A stretch of DNA of 64,000 nucleotides from an uncultured Muribaculaceae bacterium (GCA_944321725.1 CALUMI010000011.1:1-64000); one strand, 5' to 3'. Numbered from the stretch's first letter, positions 40,707-53,580 are shown. Numbers and translations are program-made. Notes: generated from the sequence alone by a model not told the origin.

Positions 40707-41903
40707 TCATTTGTAGTTGTCGGCTATTTGGTATATCGATTCAAAAATTTCTTTGTCGTTGTCGCTCAGGGTAATGCCGCGCCGTGCCATCATGCGTTTG
40801 GCTATGTCGAAGAATTTGGCTACAGAAACGTCCGTATATCCTGCGACGCTGCCTTCGGAAAATGATGCCACGAAATTGCGGGGAAATCCCGCTCCGTGTA
40901 TGTTGACGCCTACGCCTATGACAGTTGCTGTATTGAACATGCAGTTGATGCCGGCTTTTGAGTGGTCGCCCATTATCAGCCCGCAGAATTGGAGGCCTGT
41001 GCGGACAAAGCGGTGCGCCTTGTAGTTCCATAGCTTTATTTCGGTGTAGTCGTTTTTCAGATTGGAAGCGTTTGTGCCGGCTCCGATGTTGCACCATTCT
41101 CCGATTACGGCGTTGCCGAGAAATCCGTCGTGGGCTTTGTTGCTGTATCCAATCATGACTACGTTGTTGAGCTCTCCTCCTACTTTACAGTACGGACCGA
41201 GTGTTGTAGCCCCGTAGATTTTCGCGCCCATGTTGACTTGCGCGTGGCGGCATGCCGCAAACGGAGCTCTTATGCAGGCTCCTTCCATTATTATCGCGTC
41301 CTTACCTATATATATAGGGCCTTCTGTGGTGTTGAATGTGGCAGCTTCTGTCGTGGCTCCTTCTTCTATGAATATGGTTGGTGTGCCGTCGGCCGAGGTG
41401 CGCGGCCCTACGACAGTGCATGTGTCGCTTAGCGGTTGCGACTTTTTGCCGTGAGTGAGCCGCCGGTAATCTTTTTGAAGCTCATCGCTGTTGAGCAGAA
41501 AAATGTCATAGAGCTGGCGGATTGCAGTGGGGCTTGCGTCAATGGTTGTGGCCTTTGCGAACTTTTTTGATTGAAAATCTTCGGCTGTGCCGCGAAAAGC
41601 CACAAGTTCAGTGCCTATGTACAACGCTTCGCTTTCTGCCATGCCGCTGACAGCTTCTGCGAGCTCGTTGTCAGGGCAATAGTTGCCGGCTATGAAGATG
41701 TTGTCGTCGGCAATAGTTGCCGGATATTTTACGGAGAGATAATCGGCGGTGCTGTACGAGAACGCGGCATCGGGGAAATAGTGCTGCCATTTTTCTTTTA
41801 TTGTCATTATGCCGATGCGTATGTCGGCTATCGGGCGTGTGTAGACTATTGGAAGCAATTCTGTCCACTTGTCCTTGTCGTCGAAAAGGATTATATTTTT
41901 CAT
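40707..41903 (-). CDS. GlmU-family putative sugar nucleotidyltransferase
   Basis: From the ATG at 41903 this protein has 398 residues and belongs to the Bacteroidota GlmU-related family: a degenerate N-terminal nucleotidyltransferase-like part (MKNIILFDDKDKWTELLPIVYTRPIADIR) followed by a left-handed beta-helix acetyltransferase-like part (GAKIYGATTLGPYCKVGG, IGEWCNIGAGTNASNLKNDY). It likely makes or modifies a nucleotide sugar. It is not shown to replace true GlmU. An upstream 9-codon extension is rejected as it overlaps a TAAATTTG -7-like box at 41928-41935. It converges on the antiporter. Confidence 0.85.
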   Translation of the reverse strand: MKNIILFDDKDKWTELLPIVYTRPIADIRIGIMTIKEKWQHYFPDAAFSYSTADYLSVKYPATIADDNIFIAGNYCPDNELAEAVSGMAESEALYIGTELVAFRGTAEDFQSKKFAKATTIDASPTAIRQLYDIFLLNSDELQKDYRRLTHGKKSQPLSDTCTVVGPRTSADGTPTIFIEEGATTEAATFNTTEGPIYIGKDAIIMEGACIRAPFAACRHAQVNMGAKIYGATTLGPYCKVGGELNNVVMIGYSNKAHDGFLGNAVIGEWCNIGAGTNASNLKNDYTEIKLWNYKAHRFVRTGLQFCGLIMGDHSKAGINCMFNTATVIGVGVNIHGAGFPRNFVASFSEGSVAGYTDVSVAKFFDIAKRMMARRGITLSDNDKEIFESIYQIADNYK

Positions 41904-41927
41904 AATCGTTGTGTTTTTTGCAGGTGT

Positions 41928-41935
41928 CAAATTTA
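41928..41935 (-). promoter_or_regulatory. -7-like box before the GlmU-family gene
   Basis: TAAATTTG on the minus strand, 25 bases before the ATG at 41903. There is no clear -33 partner. The rest of the gap from 41936 to 42122 is AT-rich with no gene that I can support. Confidence 0.35.
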
Positions 41936-42122
41936 AGTATAATATTTGTTATGCTTGTATCTCTGTGTGCAAATATTCCTGTTTTTTTATCCGGATTGTC
42001 TATAGATATGATTTGTAGGTGTAAATAATCGTAATAAATGTTATATAAAATTAAAATACACACCAAAAGGCCTTAAAAATGCGTGCTATTTGCCTGTAAG
42101 CGGGATTATGGCGATAAAAATG

Positions 42123-42154
42123 TTTGGCAGTAAACAAATTAGTGACTATCTTTG
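42123..42154 (+). promoter_or_regulatory. promoter of the ribosomal protein supercluster
   Basis: TTTG (42123-42126) and TATCTTTG (42147-42154) are spaced by 20 bases, a full consensus match. The leader to rpsL is about 130 bases, long enough for regulatory structure, though I could not identify one with confidence. Confidence 0.75.
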
Positions 42155-42288
42155 CAACGCTTTTCGAGCAGGGGCTTGTATGGCATCGGGTGACATCGTG
42201 TGCCGAATGCTCTGCAACGGAGAGGTTTGCTTGAAATAAAGAATTGAAACATAATTAATTAAAAAGAGTAATAACAAAAAGAACTAAG

Positions 42289-42690
42289 ATGCCTACAATT
42301 CAGCAATTAGTAAGAAAAGGGCGTGTGACTCTGGTTGACAAGAGCAAATCGCCGGCGTTGGACGGTTGTCCGCAACGCCGTGGCGTTTGTGTCCGTGTTT
42401 ACACCACCACTCCCAAGAAGCCTAATTCGGCAATGCGTAAAGTTGCCCGTGTAAGATTGACAAACGGAAAAGAGGTGAACTCTTATATTCCGGGTGAGGG
42501 TCATAATTTGCAGGAACACTCCATCGTGATGGTTCGCGGCGGTCGTGTGAAGGATCTTCCGGGTGTGCGTTACCATATTGTCAGAGGCACATTGGATACG
42601 GCCGGTGTGGCAGGACGTACACAGCGTCGCTCTAAATACGGTGCGAAGCGTCCGAAAGCAGGTGCTGCGGCTGCAAAGGGTAAGAAGTAA
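42289..42690 (+). CDS. rpsL: 30S ribosomal protein S12
   Basis: S12 sits at the decoding centre. The 133-residue protein has the conserved [12 protein letters not shown] loop (Lys43/44) and [12 protein letters not shown] (Lys88), both with wild-type residues at the positions where streptomycin resistance changes occur. A basic Ala/Lys tail ends the protein. First gene of the supercluster; 152 bases separate it from rpsG, a gap with no gene. Confidence 0.98.
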   Translation: MPTIQQLVRKGRVTLVDKSKSPALDGCPQRRGVCVRVYTTTPKKPNSAMRKVARVRLTNGKEVNSYIPGEGHNLQEHSIVMVRGGRVKDLPGVRYHIVRGTLDTAGVAGRTQRRSKYGAKRPKAGAAAAKGKK

Positions 42691-42842
42691 ACCTTAAAAC
42701 GCAGAGAGATAAACAAAACAAAAGTGTATAACTTGGTTTTTGTTTATTGGATTGAACATTCGGCGGAGTAAATGGCTGTAAGCGTATGGCTGTTGAAGAT
42801 GCTAAAAGCAACCAAACGAACAAAAACGAATTTTGAAAGAAA

Positions 42843-43319
42843 ATGAGAAAGGCTAAACCTAAAAAAAGAGTAGTGCTGCCTGATCCTAAGTTTGGCGACA
42901 CTCGCGTTACAAAATTTGTGAACCACCTTATGTATGACGGTAAGAAAAATACCGCGTTCACAATTTTTTATTCAGCATTGGAGACTGTGAAGTCAAAGTT
43001 GCCCAATGAAGAGAAATCACCGCTTGACATCTGGAGAAAAGCGTTGGAGAATATAACACCGCAAGTAGAGGTGAAATCGCGCCGTGTCGGTGGCGCTACG
43101 TTCCAAGTTCCTACCGAAATCCGACCGGAACGTAAAGAATCCATTTCAATGAAAAATCTAATCAATTATGCCCGCAAACGTGGAGGAAAGTCGATGAGCG
43201 ACAAGCTCGCCGCTGAGATAGTGGACGCTTTCAACGAACAAGGCGGAGCTTTCAAACGTAAAGAAGATATGCACCGTATGGCGGAAGCTAACCGTGCGTT
43301 CGCTCATTTTAGATTTTAA
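42843..43319 (+). CDS. rpsG: 30S ribosomal protein S7
   Basis: This is the primary assembly protein of the 30S head. The 158 residues are of standard length, with the opening [49 protein letters not shown] and the C-terminal helix [15 protein letters not shown]. It follows rpsL and precedes fusA by 20 bases, the normal str order. Confidence 0.98.
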   Translation: MRKAKPKKRVVLPDPKFGDTRVTKFVNHLMYDGKKNTAFTIFYSALETVKSKLPNEEKSPLDIWRKALENITPQVEVKSRRVGGATFQVPTEIRPERKESISMKNLINYARKRGGKSMSDKLAAEIVDAFNEQGGAFKRKEDMHRMAEANRAFAHFRF

Positions 43320-43339
43320 TTTGAAAACATAAAAGAAAA

Positions 43340-45466
<2,127 letters not shown>

Positions 45467-45480
45467 ATTATAAAAAAGAT

Positions 45481-45786
45481 ATGAGCCAAAAAATCAGAAT
45501 CAAATTAAAATCTTACGATCATAATTTGGTTGATAAATCAGCCGAGAAGATTGTAAAGACAGTCAAGGCTACAGGTGCGGTTGTGAGCGGTCCGATTCCA
45601 CTCCCCACGCACAAGAGAATTTTCACTGTCAACCGTTCGACTTTCGTCAACAAAAAGTCGCGTGAGCAATTCCAGCTTTCTTCATTCAAGCGTTTGATTG
45701 ACATTTACAGTTCCACTGCAAAGACCATCGACGCGTTGATGAAATTGGAGCTTCCGAGCGGTGTGGATGTTGAAATCAAAGCGTAA
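45481..45786 (+). CDS. rpsJ: 30S ribosomal protein S10
   Basis: S10 (NusE) is a 30S head protein that also binds NusB in antitermination. The 101 residues begin [20 protein letters not shown] and contain [17 protein letters not shown] and the long loop seen in the family. First gene of the S10 segment, fused here to the str segment. Confidence 0.98.
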   Translation: MSQKIRIKLKSYDHNLVDKSAEKIVKTVKATGAVVSGPIPLPTHKRIFTVNRSTFVNKKSREQFQLSSFKRLIDIYSSTAKTIDALMKLELPSGVDVEIKA

Positions 45787-45826
45787 GGTTAATATTAGAG
45801 TTACACATTATTAAATAATAAGAGAA

Positions 45827-46444
45827 ATGCCAGGATTATTAGGAAAGAAAATCGGAATGACATCCGTTTTCAGTGCCGACGGCAAAAACGTGCCGTGCAC
45901 TGTTATCGAAGTAGGTCCTTGTGTTGTCACTCAGGTAAGAACTTTGGAGAAAGACGGCTATGAGGCTTTGCAGCTTGGCTTTGAGGACAAGAAAGACAAG
46001 CACACAACAAAGCCGGAAGCCGGACATTTCAAAAAGGCGGGCGTGACACCCAAGCGGCACTTGGCCGAGTTCAAAGGTTTTGAGAATGGCTACAAACTGG
46101 GCGACGAGATTACAGTTGCTCTCTTTGACGGCGCAGAGTTTGTGGATGTGATAGGCACATCCAAAGGTAAAGGATTTCAAGGTGTTGTAAAACGTCATGG
46201 ATTCGGCGGAGTTGGTCAGTCGACTCACGGTCAGCATAACCGTCTTCGCGCTCCGGGTTCAATCGGCGCTTGTTCTTACCCGGCAAAAGTGTTTAAGGGT
46301 ATGCGCATGGCAGGCCAGACCGGAAATGAGCGTGTGACTGTCCAAAACCTGAAAGTGTTAAAGGTGATTCCGGAGAACAACCTTCTTTTGATAAAAGGTT
46401 CTGTGCCGGGTTGCAAAGGTTCAATCGTTTTAATTGAGAAATAA
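45827..46444 (+). CDS. rplC: 50S ribosomal protein L3
   Basis: L3 is an early-assembling 50S protein that reaches toward the peptidyl transferase centre. 205 residues, with [51 protein letters not shown] and [13 protein letters not shown]. The Gln in the GQ loop, a methylation target in some bacteria, is present. Its stop shares one base with the rplD start. Confidence 0.98.
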   Translation: MPGLLGKKIGMTSVFSADGKNVPCTVIEVGPCVVTQVRTLEKDGYEALQLGFEDKKDKHTTKPEAGHFKKAGVTPKRHLAEFKGFENGYKLGDEITVALFDGAEFVDVIGTSKGKGFQGVVKRHGFGGVGQSTHGQHNRLRAPGSIGACSYPAKVFKGMRMAGQTGNERVTVQNLKVLKVIPENNLLLIKGSVPGCKGSIVLIEK

Positions 46445-47064
46445 TGGAAGTTGCAGTATATAACATTAAAGGAGAAGATACCGGACGCAAAGTGACGCTT
46501 AACGATAATGTGTTCGCTATCGAGCCGAATGAGCATGTGGTTTACCTTGCCGTAAAGCAATATCTTGCAAACCAGCGTCAAGGCACTCATAAATCGAAAG
46601 AAAGAAGCGAAGTATCCGGCAGTACGCGCAAATTGCACAAGCAAAAAGGCGGCGGCGGTGCGCGTATTGGCGACATTAATTCTCCTCTTTTGAGAGGTGG
46701 AGGCCGTGTGTTCGGTCCGCGCCCTCGCGATTATCGCTTCAAGCTCAACAAGAAAGTTAAGCAGTTGGCACGCCGCTCGGCTTTGTCGGCCAAGGCTCAG
46801 GACAACCAGATAATTGTTGTTGAGGATTTCACATTTGAGGCTCCTAAGACAAAAGATTTCTTAAACTTTGCTAAAAATATAAAAACAGCAGACAAGAGAA
46901 TGCTTTTGGTTTTATCAGCTCAGGATAAAAACGTATATTTGTCAGCTCGAAATTTGCCGAATGTGCAAATCATAACTGCTTCGGACTTAAATACATACAA
47001 AATTCTCGACAACAAGTCGCTGGTTTTGAGCGAGAGCAGTGTGGCTGTGATTAATGAATTTTAA
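46444..47064 (+). CDS. rplD: 50S ribosomal protein L4
   Basis: L4 lines the exit tunnel and in E. coli also represses its own operon. 206 residues, with the extended tunnel loop [18 protein letters not shown] followed by [20 protein letters not shown]. Overlaps rplC by one base (TAATG), so translation is coupled. Confidence 0.98.
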   Translation: MEVAVYNIKGEDTGRKVTLNDNVFAIEPNEHVVYLAVKQYLANQRQGTHKSKERSEVSGSTRKLHKQKGGGGARIGDINSPLLRGGGRVFGPRPRDYRFKLNKKVKQLARRSALSAKAQDNQIIVVEDFTFEAPKTKDFLNFAKNIKTADKRMLLVLSAQDKNVYLSARNLPNVQIITASDLNTYKILDNKSLVLSESSVAVINEF

Positions 47065-47068
47065 CGAA

Positions 47069-47075
47069 TAGGAGG
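47069..47075 (+). promoter_or_regulatory. Shine-Dalgarno site before rplW
   Basis: A strong AGGAGG-type site, rare in this genome, sits here. Spacing favours the ATG at 47083 (7 bases) over the ATG at 47077 (1 base). Confidence 0.6.
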
Positions 47076-47082
47076 TATGAAA

Positions 47083-47373
47083 ATGGAAATAATGATCAAA
47101 CCGATTGTTACGGAGAAAGCTACGGCGTTGACAGAAAAACGCGGGGTTTATACTTTCCGTGTATCTCCTGACGCTAATAAGATGCAGATAAAGAATGCTG
47201 TGCAAGGGCTGTATGGCGTGAAGGTTGTCAGCGTCAACACAATGCGCTACGACGGCAAGCGCAAGACCCGTTATACGCGCACTGCTTTGCTTCGCGGCAA
47301 GACTGCGGCATTCAAGAAGGCAATAGTAAAGTTGGCAGAAGGTGAAACTATAGATTTTTATAGCAATATTTAA
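47083..47373 (+). CDS. rplW: 50S ribosomal protein L23
   Basis: L23 sits beside the tunnel exit and is a docking point for trigger factor and SRP. About 96 residues: IMIKPIVTEKATAL, YTFRVSPDANKMQIKNAVQGLYGVKVVSVNT and RGKTAAFKKAIVKL. In-frame ATGs lie at 47077, 47083 and 47092; the Shine-Dalgarno spacing supports 47083. Confidence 0.96.
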   Translation: MEIMIKPIVTEKATALTEKRGVYTFRVSPDANKMQIKNAVQGLYGVKVVSVNTMRYDGKRKTRYTRTALLRGKTAAFKKAIVKLAEGETIDFYSNI

Positions 47374-47380
47374 TTAAACA

Positions 47381-48205
47381 ATGGCAGTAAGAAAATTTAA
47401 GCCCACAACACCGGGGCAAAGACACAAAATTATTGGTGTATTTGATGACATTACTAAGCGTACACCAGAGAAATCTCTTACAGTCGGAATGAAATCCACG
47501 GGTGGTAGAAACTCCGAGGGCCATCGCACGACACGGTATGTCGGCGGCGGCCACAAGCGCAAATACCGCTTGATTGACTTTAAGAGAACGAAAGACGGTG
47601 TGCCTGCGACCGTTAAGGCTATCGAATACGACCCGAACCGCTCGGCGCGTATCGCGTTGCTTTATTATGTAGACGGATCGAAGGCATATATAATTGCACC
47701 CAACGGATTGCAAGTTGGCTCTACAGTTATGAGCGGGGAGAACGCCGCGCCAGAGGTGGGGAACGCTCTTCCGCTAAGCAAAATACCTGTTGGTACTTTA
47801 ATTCATAACATTGAGCTGCGCCCGGGTCAAGGTGCTTTCATGGTGCGTTCCGCAGGTACGTTCGCACAGCTGGTTTCTCGTGAGGGTGACTACGCTATCG
47901 TGAAACTTCCTTCGGGAGAAACGAGAAAGATTTTATCGACTTGTAAGGCTACTGTAGGCGTGGTAGGCAATTCCGACCATGCTCTCGAGCGTTCCGGAAA
48001 AGCCGGCCGTTCGCGTTGGCTTGGCCGCCGTCCGCGTAACCGTGGTGTTGTCATGAACCCGGTAGATCACCCGATGGGTGGTGGTGAAGGACGTGCTTCC
48101 GGAGGTCATCCGCGCTCTCGCAAAGGATTGTACTCTAAGGGTCTTAAGACTCGTTCGCCTAAGAAGCATTCTTCTAAGTACATTATCGAAAGACGTAAAA
48201 AGTAA
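47381..48205 (+). CDS. rplB: 50S ribosomal protein L2
   Basis: L2 is a core 50S protein needed for subunit joining and peptidyl transfer. 274 residues, with [48 protein letters not shown] and the conserved [16 protein letters not shown] region, including the His near the catalytic centre. Seven bases after rplW. Confidence 0.98.
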   Translation: MAVRKFKPTTPGQRHKIIGVFDDITKRTPEKSLTVGMKSTGGRNSEGHRTTRYVGGGHKRKYRLIDFKRTKDGVPATVKAIEYDPNRSARIALLYYVDGSKAYIIAPNGLQVGSTVMSGENAAPEVGNALPLSKIPVGTLIHNIELRPGQGAFMVRSAGTFAQLVSREGDYAIVKLPSGETRKILSTCKATVGVVGNSDHALERSGKAGRSRWLGRRPRNRGVVMNPVDHPMGGGEGRASGGHPRSRKGLYSKGLKTRSPKKHSSKYIIERRKK

Positions 48206-48225
48206 ACTGATTAATTAGAAAATTT

Positions 48226-48495
48226 ATGAGTCGATCATTAAAAAAAGGCCCGTATATCAGCGTAAAGCTTGACAAAAAGGTTGCAGCAATGAACGAGAGC
48301 GGCAAAAAGTCGGTCATCAAGACTTGGTCGCGCGCATCGATGATTGCTCCTGAATTTGTAGGCCATACGTTTGCTGTGCATAACGGTAACAAATTCATCC
48401 CGGTTTACGTTACGGAAAACATGGTGGGACACAAACTGGGCGAGTTCGCCCCGACACGCGTGTTCCGTGGCCATGCCGGCAACAAGAAGAAATAA
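48226..48495 (+). CDS. rpsS: 30S ribosomal protein S19
   Basis: S19 is a 30S head protein that contacts tRNA in the A site. 89 residues, with [41 protein letters not shown] and the C-terminal [18 protein letters not shown]. Normal S10-operon position. Confidence 0.98.
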   Translation: MSRSLKKGPYISVKLDKKVAAMNESGKKSVIKTWSRASMIAPEFVGHTFAVHNGNKFIPVYVTENMVGHKLGEFAPTRVFRGHAGNKKK

Positions 48496-48542
48496 TAAGG
48501 GCTTGGGACAGTAATTATTGAAATAAAAAAGAATTAAATACA

Positions 48543-48956
48543 ATGGGTGTAAGAAAAAGAAACTCAGCCGAAAAAATAAAGGAAGCCAAGAAGACTCTGT
48601 ATGGAGCGAAATTGCGCAACATACCTTCTTCTCCTCGTAAGATGCGCTATGTAGCGGATATGGTAAGAGGAATGGAAGTGTTCAAGGCTTTGGGCGTTCT
48701 CAAGTTTTCCAACAAGGAAGCCGCAGCGAAAGTTGAGAAACTGCTGCGTTCGGCTATCGCCAACTGGGAACAGAAAAACGAGCGGAAGGCAGAAAACGGA
48801 GAGTTGTACATCAACACTATCTTTGTTGACCCTGCTCCAATGTTGAAACGCCTCCGCACCGCTCCTCAAGGCAGGGGCTACAGGATTCGCAAACGCTCGA
48901 ATCATGTTACATTGTTCATCGGTACAAAAGATAATAACGCTAAAAAGGAAGCATAA
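48543..48956 (+). CDS. rplV: 50S ribosomal protein L22
   Basis: L22 forms the tunnel constriction together with L4. 137 residues, with [18 protein letters not shown], the helix [19 protein letters not shown], and the tunnel hairpin [19 protein letters not shown]. Three bases before rpsC. Confidence 0.98.
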   Translation: MGVRKRNSAEKIKEAKKTLYGAKLRNIPSSPRKMRYVADMVRGMEVFKALGVLKFSNKEAAAKVEKLLRSAIANWEQKNERKAENGELYINTIFVDPAPMLKRLRTAPQGRGYRIRKRSNHVTLFIGTKDNNAKKEA

Positions 48957-48959
48957 GAA

Positions 48960-49694
48960 ATGGGACAAAAAGTAAATCCAATAAGCAATCGCTTAGGTAT
49001 CATCAGAGGTTGGGATTCTAACTGGTATGGTGGAAGGAAATACGGTGATTCATTGCTTGAGGACTCTAAGATCCGCAAGTATCTTAATGCTCGCCTTGCA
49101 AAAGCTAGTGTATCTCGTATCGTCATTGAAAGGACTTTGAAGCTCATCACAATCACAGTGTGCACCTCCCGTCCCGGACTGATAATCGGAAAAGGCGGAC
49201 AGGAAGTGGACAAGCTGAAAGAGGAGCTGAAGAAGATAACCGATAAGGATGTGCAAATCAACATTCACGAGGTGAAGCGTCCGGAACTCGACGCGCAGAT
49301 AGTTGCCAACAACGTTGCCCGCCAAATTGAGGGCAAGATTGCCTATCGCCGCGCTGTCAAGACTGCGATTACATCCACAATGCGCGCAGGCGCCGAGGGT
49401 ATCAAGGTGCAGGTTAGCGGACGTCTGAACGGCGCCGAAATGGCCCGCTCGGAAATGTTCAAAGAGGGACGTACCCCGCTTCACACTTTGCGTGCCGACA
49501 TCGACTACGCGTTGGTGGAAGCGCTGACAAAGGTCGGAATTATCGGTGTGAAGGTTTGGATTTGCCGTGGCGAAGTTTACGGTAAGCGCGATCTCGCTCC
49601 GGCTTTTGTGTCTGCCAATAAAGAAAGCCGTGGAGGCAACAACGGTGGCCGTGGTAGAAAAGGCGGTTTCCGTGAGAAGAAAAACAATCGTTGA
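48960..49694 (+). CDS. rpsC: 30S ribosomal protein S3
   Basis: S3 forms the mRNA entry channel and has helicase-type activity with S4. 244 residues, with [20 protein letters not shown] and a KH-type RNA-binding motif [14 protein letters not shown]. The C-terminal domain includes [15 protein letters not shown] and [10 protein letters not shown], and there is a basic Gly/Arg-rich tail. Confidence 0.98.
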   Translation: MGQKVNPISNRLGIIRGWDSNWYGGRKYGDSLLEDSKIRKYLNARLAKASVSRIVIERTLKLITITVCTSRPGLIIGKGGQEVDKLKEELKKITDKDVQINIHEVKRPELDAQIVANNVARQIEGKIAYRRAVKTAITSTMRAGAEGIKVQVSGRLNGAEMARSEMFKEGRTPLHTLRADIDYALVEALTKVGIIGVKVWICRGEVYGKRDLAPAFVSANKESRGGNNGGRGRKGGFREKKNNR

Positions 49695-49716
49695 ACCGAC
49701 TTGAAATTAGAGAACA

Positions 49717-50148
49717 ATGTTACAACCAAAGAAAACTAAATACAGAAGACAACAAAAAGGCCGCATGAAGGGCTTTGCTCAGCGTGGCAACCAGTTGGCT
49801 TTTGGATCATTCGGCATAAAGTCGTTGGAATCCAAGTGGATTACCAGCCGCCAGATAGAAGCTGCCCGTGTGGCTGTGACCCGTTATATGCAGCGTCAGG
49901 GACAGATTTGGATACGTATATTCCCGGATAAGCCAATTACCAAGAAGCCTGCCGAAGTGCGTATGGGTAAAGGTAAAGGTAATCCGGAAGGCTATGTTTT
50001 CCCTATAACACCGGGACGTATAGTCATTGAAGTGGAAGGTGTGAGCTACGATGTGGCAAAAGAGGCATTGCGCCTTGCAGCCCAAAAACTTCCGGTGACT
50101 ACTAAGTTTGTCGTAAGACGTGATTATGATCCAACTCAAAATGTGTAA
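49717..50148 (+). CDS. rplP: 50S ribosomal protein L16
   Basis: L16 helps organise the A-site region of 23S rRNA. 143 residues, with [58 protein letters not shown] and a final [12 protein letters not shown]. It lies 22 bases after rpsC. Confidence 0.98.
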   Translation: MLQPKKTKYRRQQKGRMKGFAQRGNQLAFGSFGIKSLESKWITSRQIEAARVAVTRYMQRQGQIWIRIFPDKPITKKPAEVRMGKGKGNPEGYVFPITPGRIVIEVEGVSYDVAKEALRLAAQKLPVTTKFVVRRDYDPTQNV

Positions 50149-50154
50149 TAGGTT

Positions 50155-50364
50155 ATGAAGAAGGTAGAAATTAAAGAATTGGGCACAAAAGAACTGCGTG
50201 AACGTCTTGAGGTGGCTCAGAAAGAATATGTCCAGATGAAAATCAACCATTCAATCTCTCCTCTTGATAATCCTGCAAAAATCACACAGGACAGAAGAAT
50301 GATTGCACGTATGAAGACAGAATTGCGTATGCGTGAACTTAACAACAAAAATAATCCCAAGTAG
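50155..50364 (+). CDS. rpmC: 50S ribosomal protein L29
   Basis: A small helical protein at the tunnel exit beside L23. 69 residues, starting [20 protein letters not shown] and ending in a helix with [19 protein letters not shown]. Six bases after rplP and two before rpsQ. Confidence 0.96.
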   Translation: MKKVEIKELGTKELRERLEVAQKEYVQMKINHSISPLDNPAKITQDRRMIARMKTELRMRELNNKNNPK

Positions 50365-50366
50365 CG

Positions 50367-50627
50367 ATGGAAGAAAAAAGAAATTTAAGAAAAGAAAGAG
50401 TTGGGATTGTTTCCAGCAACAAATGTGACAAGACAATCACTGTTACTGTTAAGTACAAAGAGAAACATCCAATTTACGGTAAGTTTGTCAACAAGACAAA
50501 GAAATACCATGCCCATGACGAGAAAAACGAATGCGGAATAGGCGACAAAGTGCGCGTGCAGGAAACTCGTCCGTTGAGCAAGACAAAAAGATGGAGATTA
50601 GTTGAAATTATCGAAAAAGCTAAGTAA
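50367..50627 (+). CDS. rpsQ: 30S ribosomal protein S17
   Basis: A 16S-binding OB-fold protein. 86 residues, with [39 protein letters not shown] and [19 protein letters not shown]. The last gene of the S10-type segment; rplN starts 2 bases later with no promoter between. Confidence 0.97.
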   Translation: MEEKRNLRKERVGIVSSNKCDKTITVTVKYKEKHPIYGKFVNKTKKYHAHDEKNECGIGDKVRVQETRPLSKTKRWRLVEIIEKAK

Positions 50628-50629
50628 AA

Positions 50630-50995
50630 ATGATACAGACTGAATCACGATTGACTGTTGCGGATAACAGCGGCGCTAAAGAAGCGTTGTGTATCCATGT
50701 TTTGGGCGGCTCTGGCCGCAGATATGCCTCAGTGGGCGACATCATCGTCGTTACGGTGAAGAGTGTAATCCCGTCGTCTGACGTGAAGAAAGGCACTGTG
50801 TCTAAGGCTGTAATCGTAAGGACCAAGAAAGAGGTTCGCCGTCCGGACGGCAGCTACATACGTTTTGACGATAACGCGTGCGTTTTATTGAACAATGCCG
50901 GTGAAATACGCGGCAGCCGTATTTTCGGGCCTGTTGCCCGTGAGTTGCGTGCCACGAACATGAAAATCGTTTCATTGGCGCCGGAAGTACTTTAA
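50630..50995 (+). CDS. rplN: 50S ribosomal protein L14
   Basis: L14 lies at the subunit interface and is the target of the silencing factor RsfS. 121 residues, starting [20 protein letters not shown], with [31 protein letters not shown] and the C-terminal [21 protein letters not shown] region. Opens the spc-type segment. Confidence 0.98.
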   Translation: MIQTESRLTVADNSGAKEALCIHVLGGSGRRYASVGDIIVVTVKSVIPSSDVKKGTVSKAVIVRTKKEVRRPDGSYIRFDDNACVLLNNAGEIRGSRIFGPVARELRATNMKIVSLAPEVL

Positions 50996-51013
50996 ACCAG
51001 AAAATTTTAAGTA

Positions 51014-51334
51014 ATGAGCAAATTACACATAAAGAAAGGTGATACCGTTTACGTCAATGCCGGCAATGACCGCGGCAAGACCGGACGTGTGCTTTCTGTG
51101 CTTGTTTCGAAGCAGAAAGCTGTGGTCGAGGGTATCAATATCATTTCTAAGAGTGCGAAGCCGAGTGCGAAACATCCGCAGGGCGGCATAATTAAGATGG
51201 AAGCGCCTGTCCATATCTCCAATCTGAATCTTATCGATCCGAAATCAGGAAAACCGACTCGTATCGGACGGAGAAAGAATGATGCAGGCAAGACAGTACG
51301 TTATTCTAAAAAATCAGGAGAGGAGATTAAGTAA
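51014..51334 (+). CDS. rplX: 50S ribosomal protein L24
   Basis: An assembly-initiating 50S protein with a KOW motif ([20 protein letters not shown]). 106 residues, with the later [19 protein letters not shown] typical of the family. Its last base is the first base of the rplE start codon. Confidence 0.98.
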   Translation: MSKLHIKKGDTVYVNAGNDRGKTGRVLSVLVSKQKAVVEGINIISKSAKPSAKHPQGGIIKMEAPVHISNLNLIDPKSGKPTRIGRRKNDAGKTVRYSKKSGEEIK

Positions 51335-51882
51335 TGAGCAGCGCAAATGTGAAAAAGGACTATTTGGAGAGAATAGTTCCGGCTCTTGAGAAAGAGTTCA
51401 ATTACACTTCCGTTATGCAAGTTCCACGTCTTGAGAAAATTGTGGTTAATCAAGGATTGGGTATTGCTACAGGTGACAAAAAAGTGATTGAGACGGCTAT
51501 CAATGAGTTGACGGCCATCACCGGCCAAAAGGCAGTGCCGACTTTGTCGAAAAAGGACATATCCAACTTCAAAGTCCGCAAGAAGATGCCTATCGGTGTG
51601 CGTGTCACACTTCGTCATGAGAGAATGTACGAATTTTTGGAGCGTTTGGTGCGCATCGCTTTGCCGCGTATCCGTGACTTCAAAGGCATTGAGGGCAAGC
51701 TCGACGGAAGAGGCAACTACACGCTCGGTGTCACCGAACAGATTATTTTCCCGGAAATCAATATCGACGCAGTGCAGAGGATTACGGGAATGAACATCAC
51801 ATTTGTGACAACCGCGAAAACCGACGAAGAAGGGTACGCTCTGTTGAAACAATTTGGTTTACCGTTTAAAAACGCTAAATAG
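51334..51882 (+). CDS. rplE: 50S ribosomal protein L5
   Basis: L5 binds 5S rRNA and contacts P-site tRNA. 182 residues, with [55 protein letters not shown] and [15 protein letters not shown]. Overlaps rplX by one base. Confidence 0.98.
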   Translation: MSSANVKKDYLERIVPALEKEFNYTSVMQVPRLEKIVVNQGLGIATGDKKVIETAINELTAITGQKAVPTLSKKDISNFKVRKKMPIGVRVTLRHERMYEFLERLVRIALPRIRDFKGIEGKLDGRGNYTLGVTEQIIFPEINIDAVQRITGMNITFVTTAKTDEEGYALLKQFGLPFKNAK

Positions 51883-51888
51883 AAGAGT

Positions 51889-52188
51889 ATGGCAAAAGAA
51901 TCAATGAAAGCTCGCGAGGTGAAGAGAGCTAAGCTTGTGGCCAGATATGCGGAAAAACGCGCGGCTTTGAAGAAAATAGTCAACACCGGCTCTCCGGAAG
52001 AGGCTTTTGAGGCATCGCGCAAATTGCAGTCTATTCCTAACAATGCCAATCCTATCCGTATGCATAACCGTTGCAGCTTGACGGGACGTCCGAAAGGATA
52101 CATGCGCCAATTTGGCATCTCAAGAATACAATTCCGCGAAATGGCATCGGCAGGTTTGATACCGGGTGTGAAAAAAGCGAGCTGGTAA
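51889..52188 (+). CDS. rpsN: 30S ribosomal protein S14, zinc-free form
   Basis: The long 99-residue S14 type. [19 protein letters not shown] keeps only one cysteine, so the zinc-binding C-x2-C pairs of the short form are missing. [20 protein letters not shown] opens the protein and PGVKKASW closes it. Because it lies in the spc segment, it appears to be the main copy rather than a zinc-starvation paralogue. Confidence 0.97.
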   Translation: MAKESMKAREVKRAKLVARYAEKRAALKKIVNTGSPEEAFEASRKLQSIPNNANPIRMHNRCSLTGRPKGYMRQFGISRIQFREMASAGLIPGVKKASW

Positions 52189-52214
52189 AAAATTAATTGA
52201 GTATTAAATATTGT

Positions 52215-52228
52215 CCGGAGAAATCCGG
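52215..52228 (+). other. small GNRA-loop hairpin between rpsN and rpsH
   Basis: CCGGA and TCCGG form a 5-base stem closed by a GAAA tetraloop in the 61-base gap before rpsH. It could act in the mRNA, for example as a ribosomal protein binding site, but nothing links it to a known regulator. Confidence 0.35.
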
Positions 52229-52249
52229 ATCAATTTAAACAAAAATAAT

Positions 52250-52648
52250 ATGACTGACCCAATAGCAGATTATTTAACGAGATTGAGGAACGCGATAATG
52301 GCGCGTCACCGTGTGGTGGAGGTGCCTGCCTCAAACTTGAAAAAAGAGATTACAAAAATCCTCTTCGAAAAGGGCTATATTCTTAATTATAAGTTTATAG
52401 AAGGCGAAACTCCGGGAGGAACGATTAAAATCGCGCTGAAATACGATCCCGTGAACAAGGTGAACGCGATTAAATGCCTTAAACGTGTTTCGCGTCCGGG
52501 TTTGCGCCAATATAGCGGCTACAAAGATATGCCGAGAGTGTTGAATGGATTGGGAATTGCCATTCTTTCCACCTCCAAAGGCCTGATGACCGACAAGGAG
52601 GCGAGAGTGCAGAAGATTGGCGGTGAAGTGCTATGTTATATCTATTAA
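52250..52648 (+). CDS. rpsH: 30S ribosomal protein S8
   Basis: A central 16S-binding protein. From the ATG at 52250 (132 codons including... 132 residues) it begins [15 protein letters not shown], the family norm; an upstream extension from 52211 would read through a hairpin and is rejected. Also visible are [20 protein letters not shown] and the C-terminal [19 protein letters not shown], ending in GGEVLCYIY. Confidence 0.98.
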   Translation: MTDPIADYLTRLRNAIMARHRVVEVPASNLKKEITKILFEKGYILNYKFIEGETPGGTIKIALKYDPVNKVNAIKCLKRVSRPGLRQYSGYKDMPRVLNGLGIAILSTSKGLMTDKEARVQKIGGEVLCYIY

Positions 52649-52650
52649 AC

Positions 52651-52660
52651 GAAAGGAGGT
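52651..52660 (+). promoter_or_regulatory. strong Shine-Dalgarno site before rplF
   Basis: GAAAGGAGGT lies 6 bases before the rplF ATG, an almost full anti-Shine-Dalgarno match, uncommon in this lineage where most genes show none. Confidence 0.65.
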
Positions 52661-52666
52661 ATTGAT

Positions 52667-53221
52667 ATGTCAAGAATTGGTAAAGCACCGGTTGAAATAC
52701 CTGCTGGCGTAACGGTGAAGGTAGAAAATAATGTAGTGACAGTCAAAGGTCCGAAAGGCGAACTTTCTCAAACTTTCCATTCCGACCTTACAGTGGCGGT
52801 AGATGGCAATCATGTGGTCGTGACCCGTCCGACGGACGACCGTGAGCATCGTTCTCACCATGGCCTTGTGCGCGCTTTAATCCACAATATGGTGGTAGGC
52901 GTGTCTGCCGGCTACAAAAAAGAGATGGAACTTGTCGGTGTGGGTTACCGTGCTTCAGCTAACGGGCAGGTTTTGGAACTTGCGCTCGGTTACTCACATG
53001 CCATATATTTCAAACTTCCTCCTGAGGTGAAAGTGGAAGCCAAATCTGAGAGAAATAAGAATCCGTTGATCATACTTGAGTCTTGCGACAAGCAACTGCT
53101 CGGACAGGTTTGCGCCAAGATACGCTCGTTGCGCAAGCCGGAGCCTTATAAAGGTAAAGGTATTAAGTTTGTTGGCGAGGTTATACGCCGCAAGTCAGGT
53201 AAATCGGCTAGTGCTAAATAA
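52667..53221 (+). CDS. rplF: 50S ribosomal protein L6
   Basis: L6 lies near the sarcin-ricin loop and the factor-binding site. 184 residues with two repeated domains: [20 protein letters not shown] opens the protein, then [21 protein letters not shown], and the signature [20 protein letters not shown] near the end. Confidence 0.98.
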   Translation: MSRIGKAPVEIPAGVTVKVENNVVTVKGPKGELSQTFHSDLTVAVDGNHVVVTRPTDDREHRSHHGLVRALIHNMVVGVSAGYKKEMELVGVGYRASANGQVLELALGYSHAIYFKLPPEVKVEAKSERNKNPLIILESCDKQLLGQVCAKIRSLRKPEPYKGKGIKFVGEVIRRKSGKSASAK

Positions 53222-53235
53222 AATTTGAAACGGTT

Positions 53236-53580
53236 ATGTTAACGAAACAAGAAAGAAGAAATAAGATAAAGACACGCATTCGTGGAAAAATTTCTGGCAC
53301 AGCCGAGCGTCCCCGTATGACCGTGTTCAGAAGTAACAAGCAAATTTATGTGCAGCTTGTCGACGACACTAAAGGAGTCACTTTGCTTTCCGCGTCGTCG
53401 AGAGGTTTGGACGCTAATGGAACGAAATCTGAAATTGCTGCCGTTGTCGGACAGAAAATTGCTGAGAAAGCGCTCGCGGCAGGCATTACAACCGTAGTGT
53501 TCGATCGTAACGGATATTTGTTCCATGGTAGAGTTAAATCATTGGCTGATGCTGCACGCAACGGCGGACTTAAATTTTAA
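53236..53580 (+). CDS. rplR: 50S ribosomal protein L18
   Basis: A 5S rRNA-binding protein of 114 residues, with the basic N-terminus [40 protein letters not shown] and the C-terminal [20 protein letters not shown]. Its final base overlaps the rpsE start (TAATG). Confidence 0.98.
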   Translation: MLTKQERRNKIKTRIRGKISGTAERPRMTVFRSNKQIYVQLVDDTKGVTLLSASSRGLDANGTKSEIAAVVGQKIAEKALAAGITTVVFDRNGYLFHGRVKSLADAARNGGLKF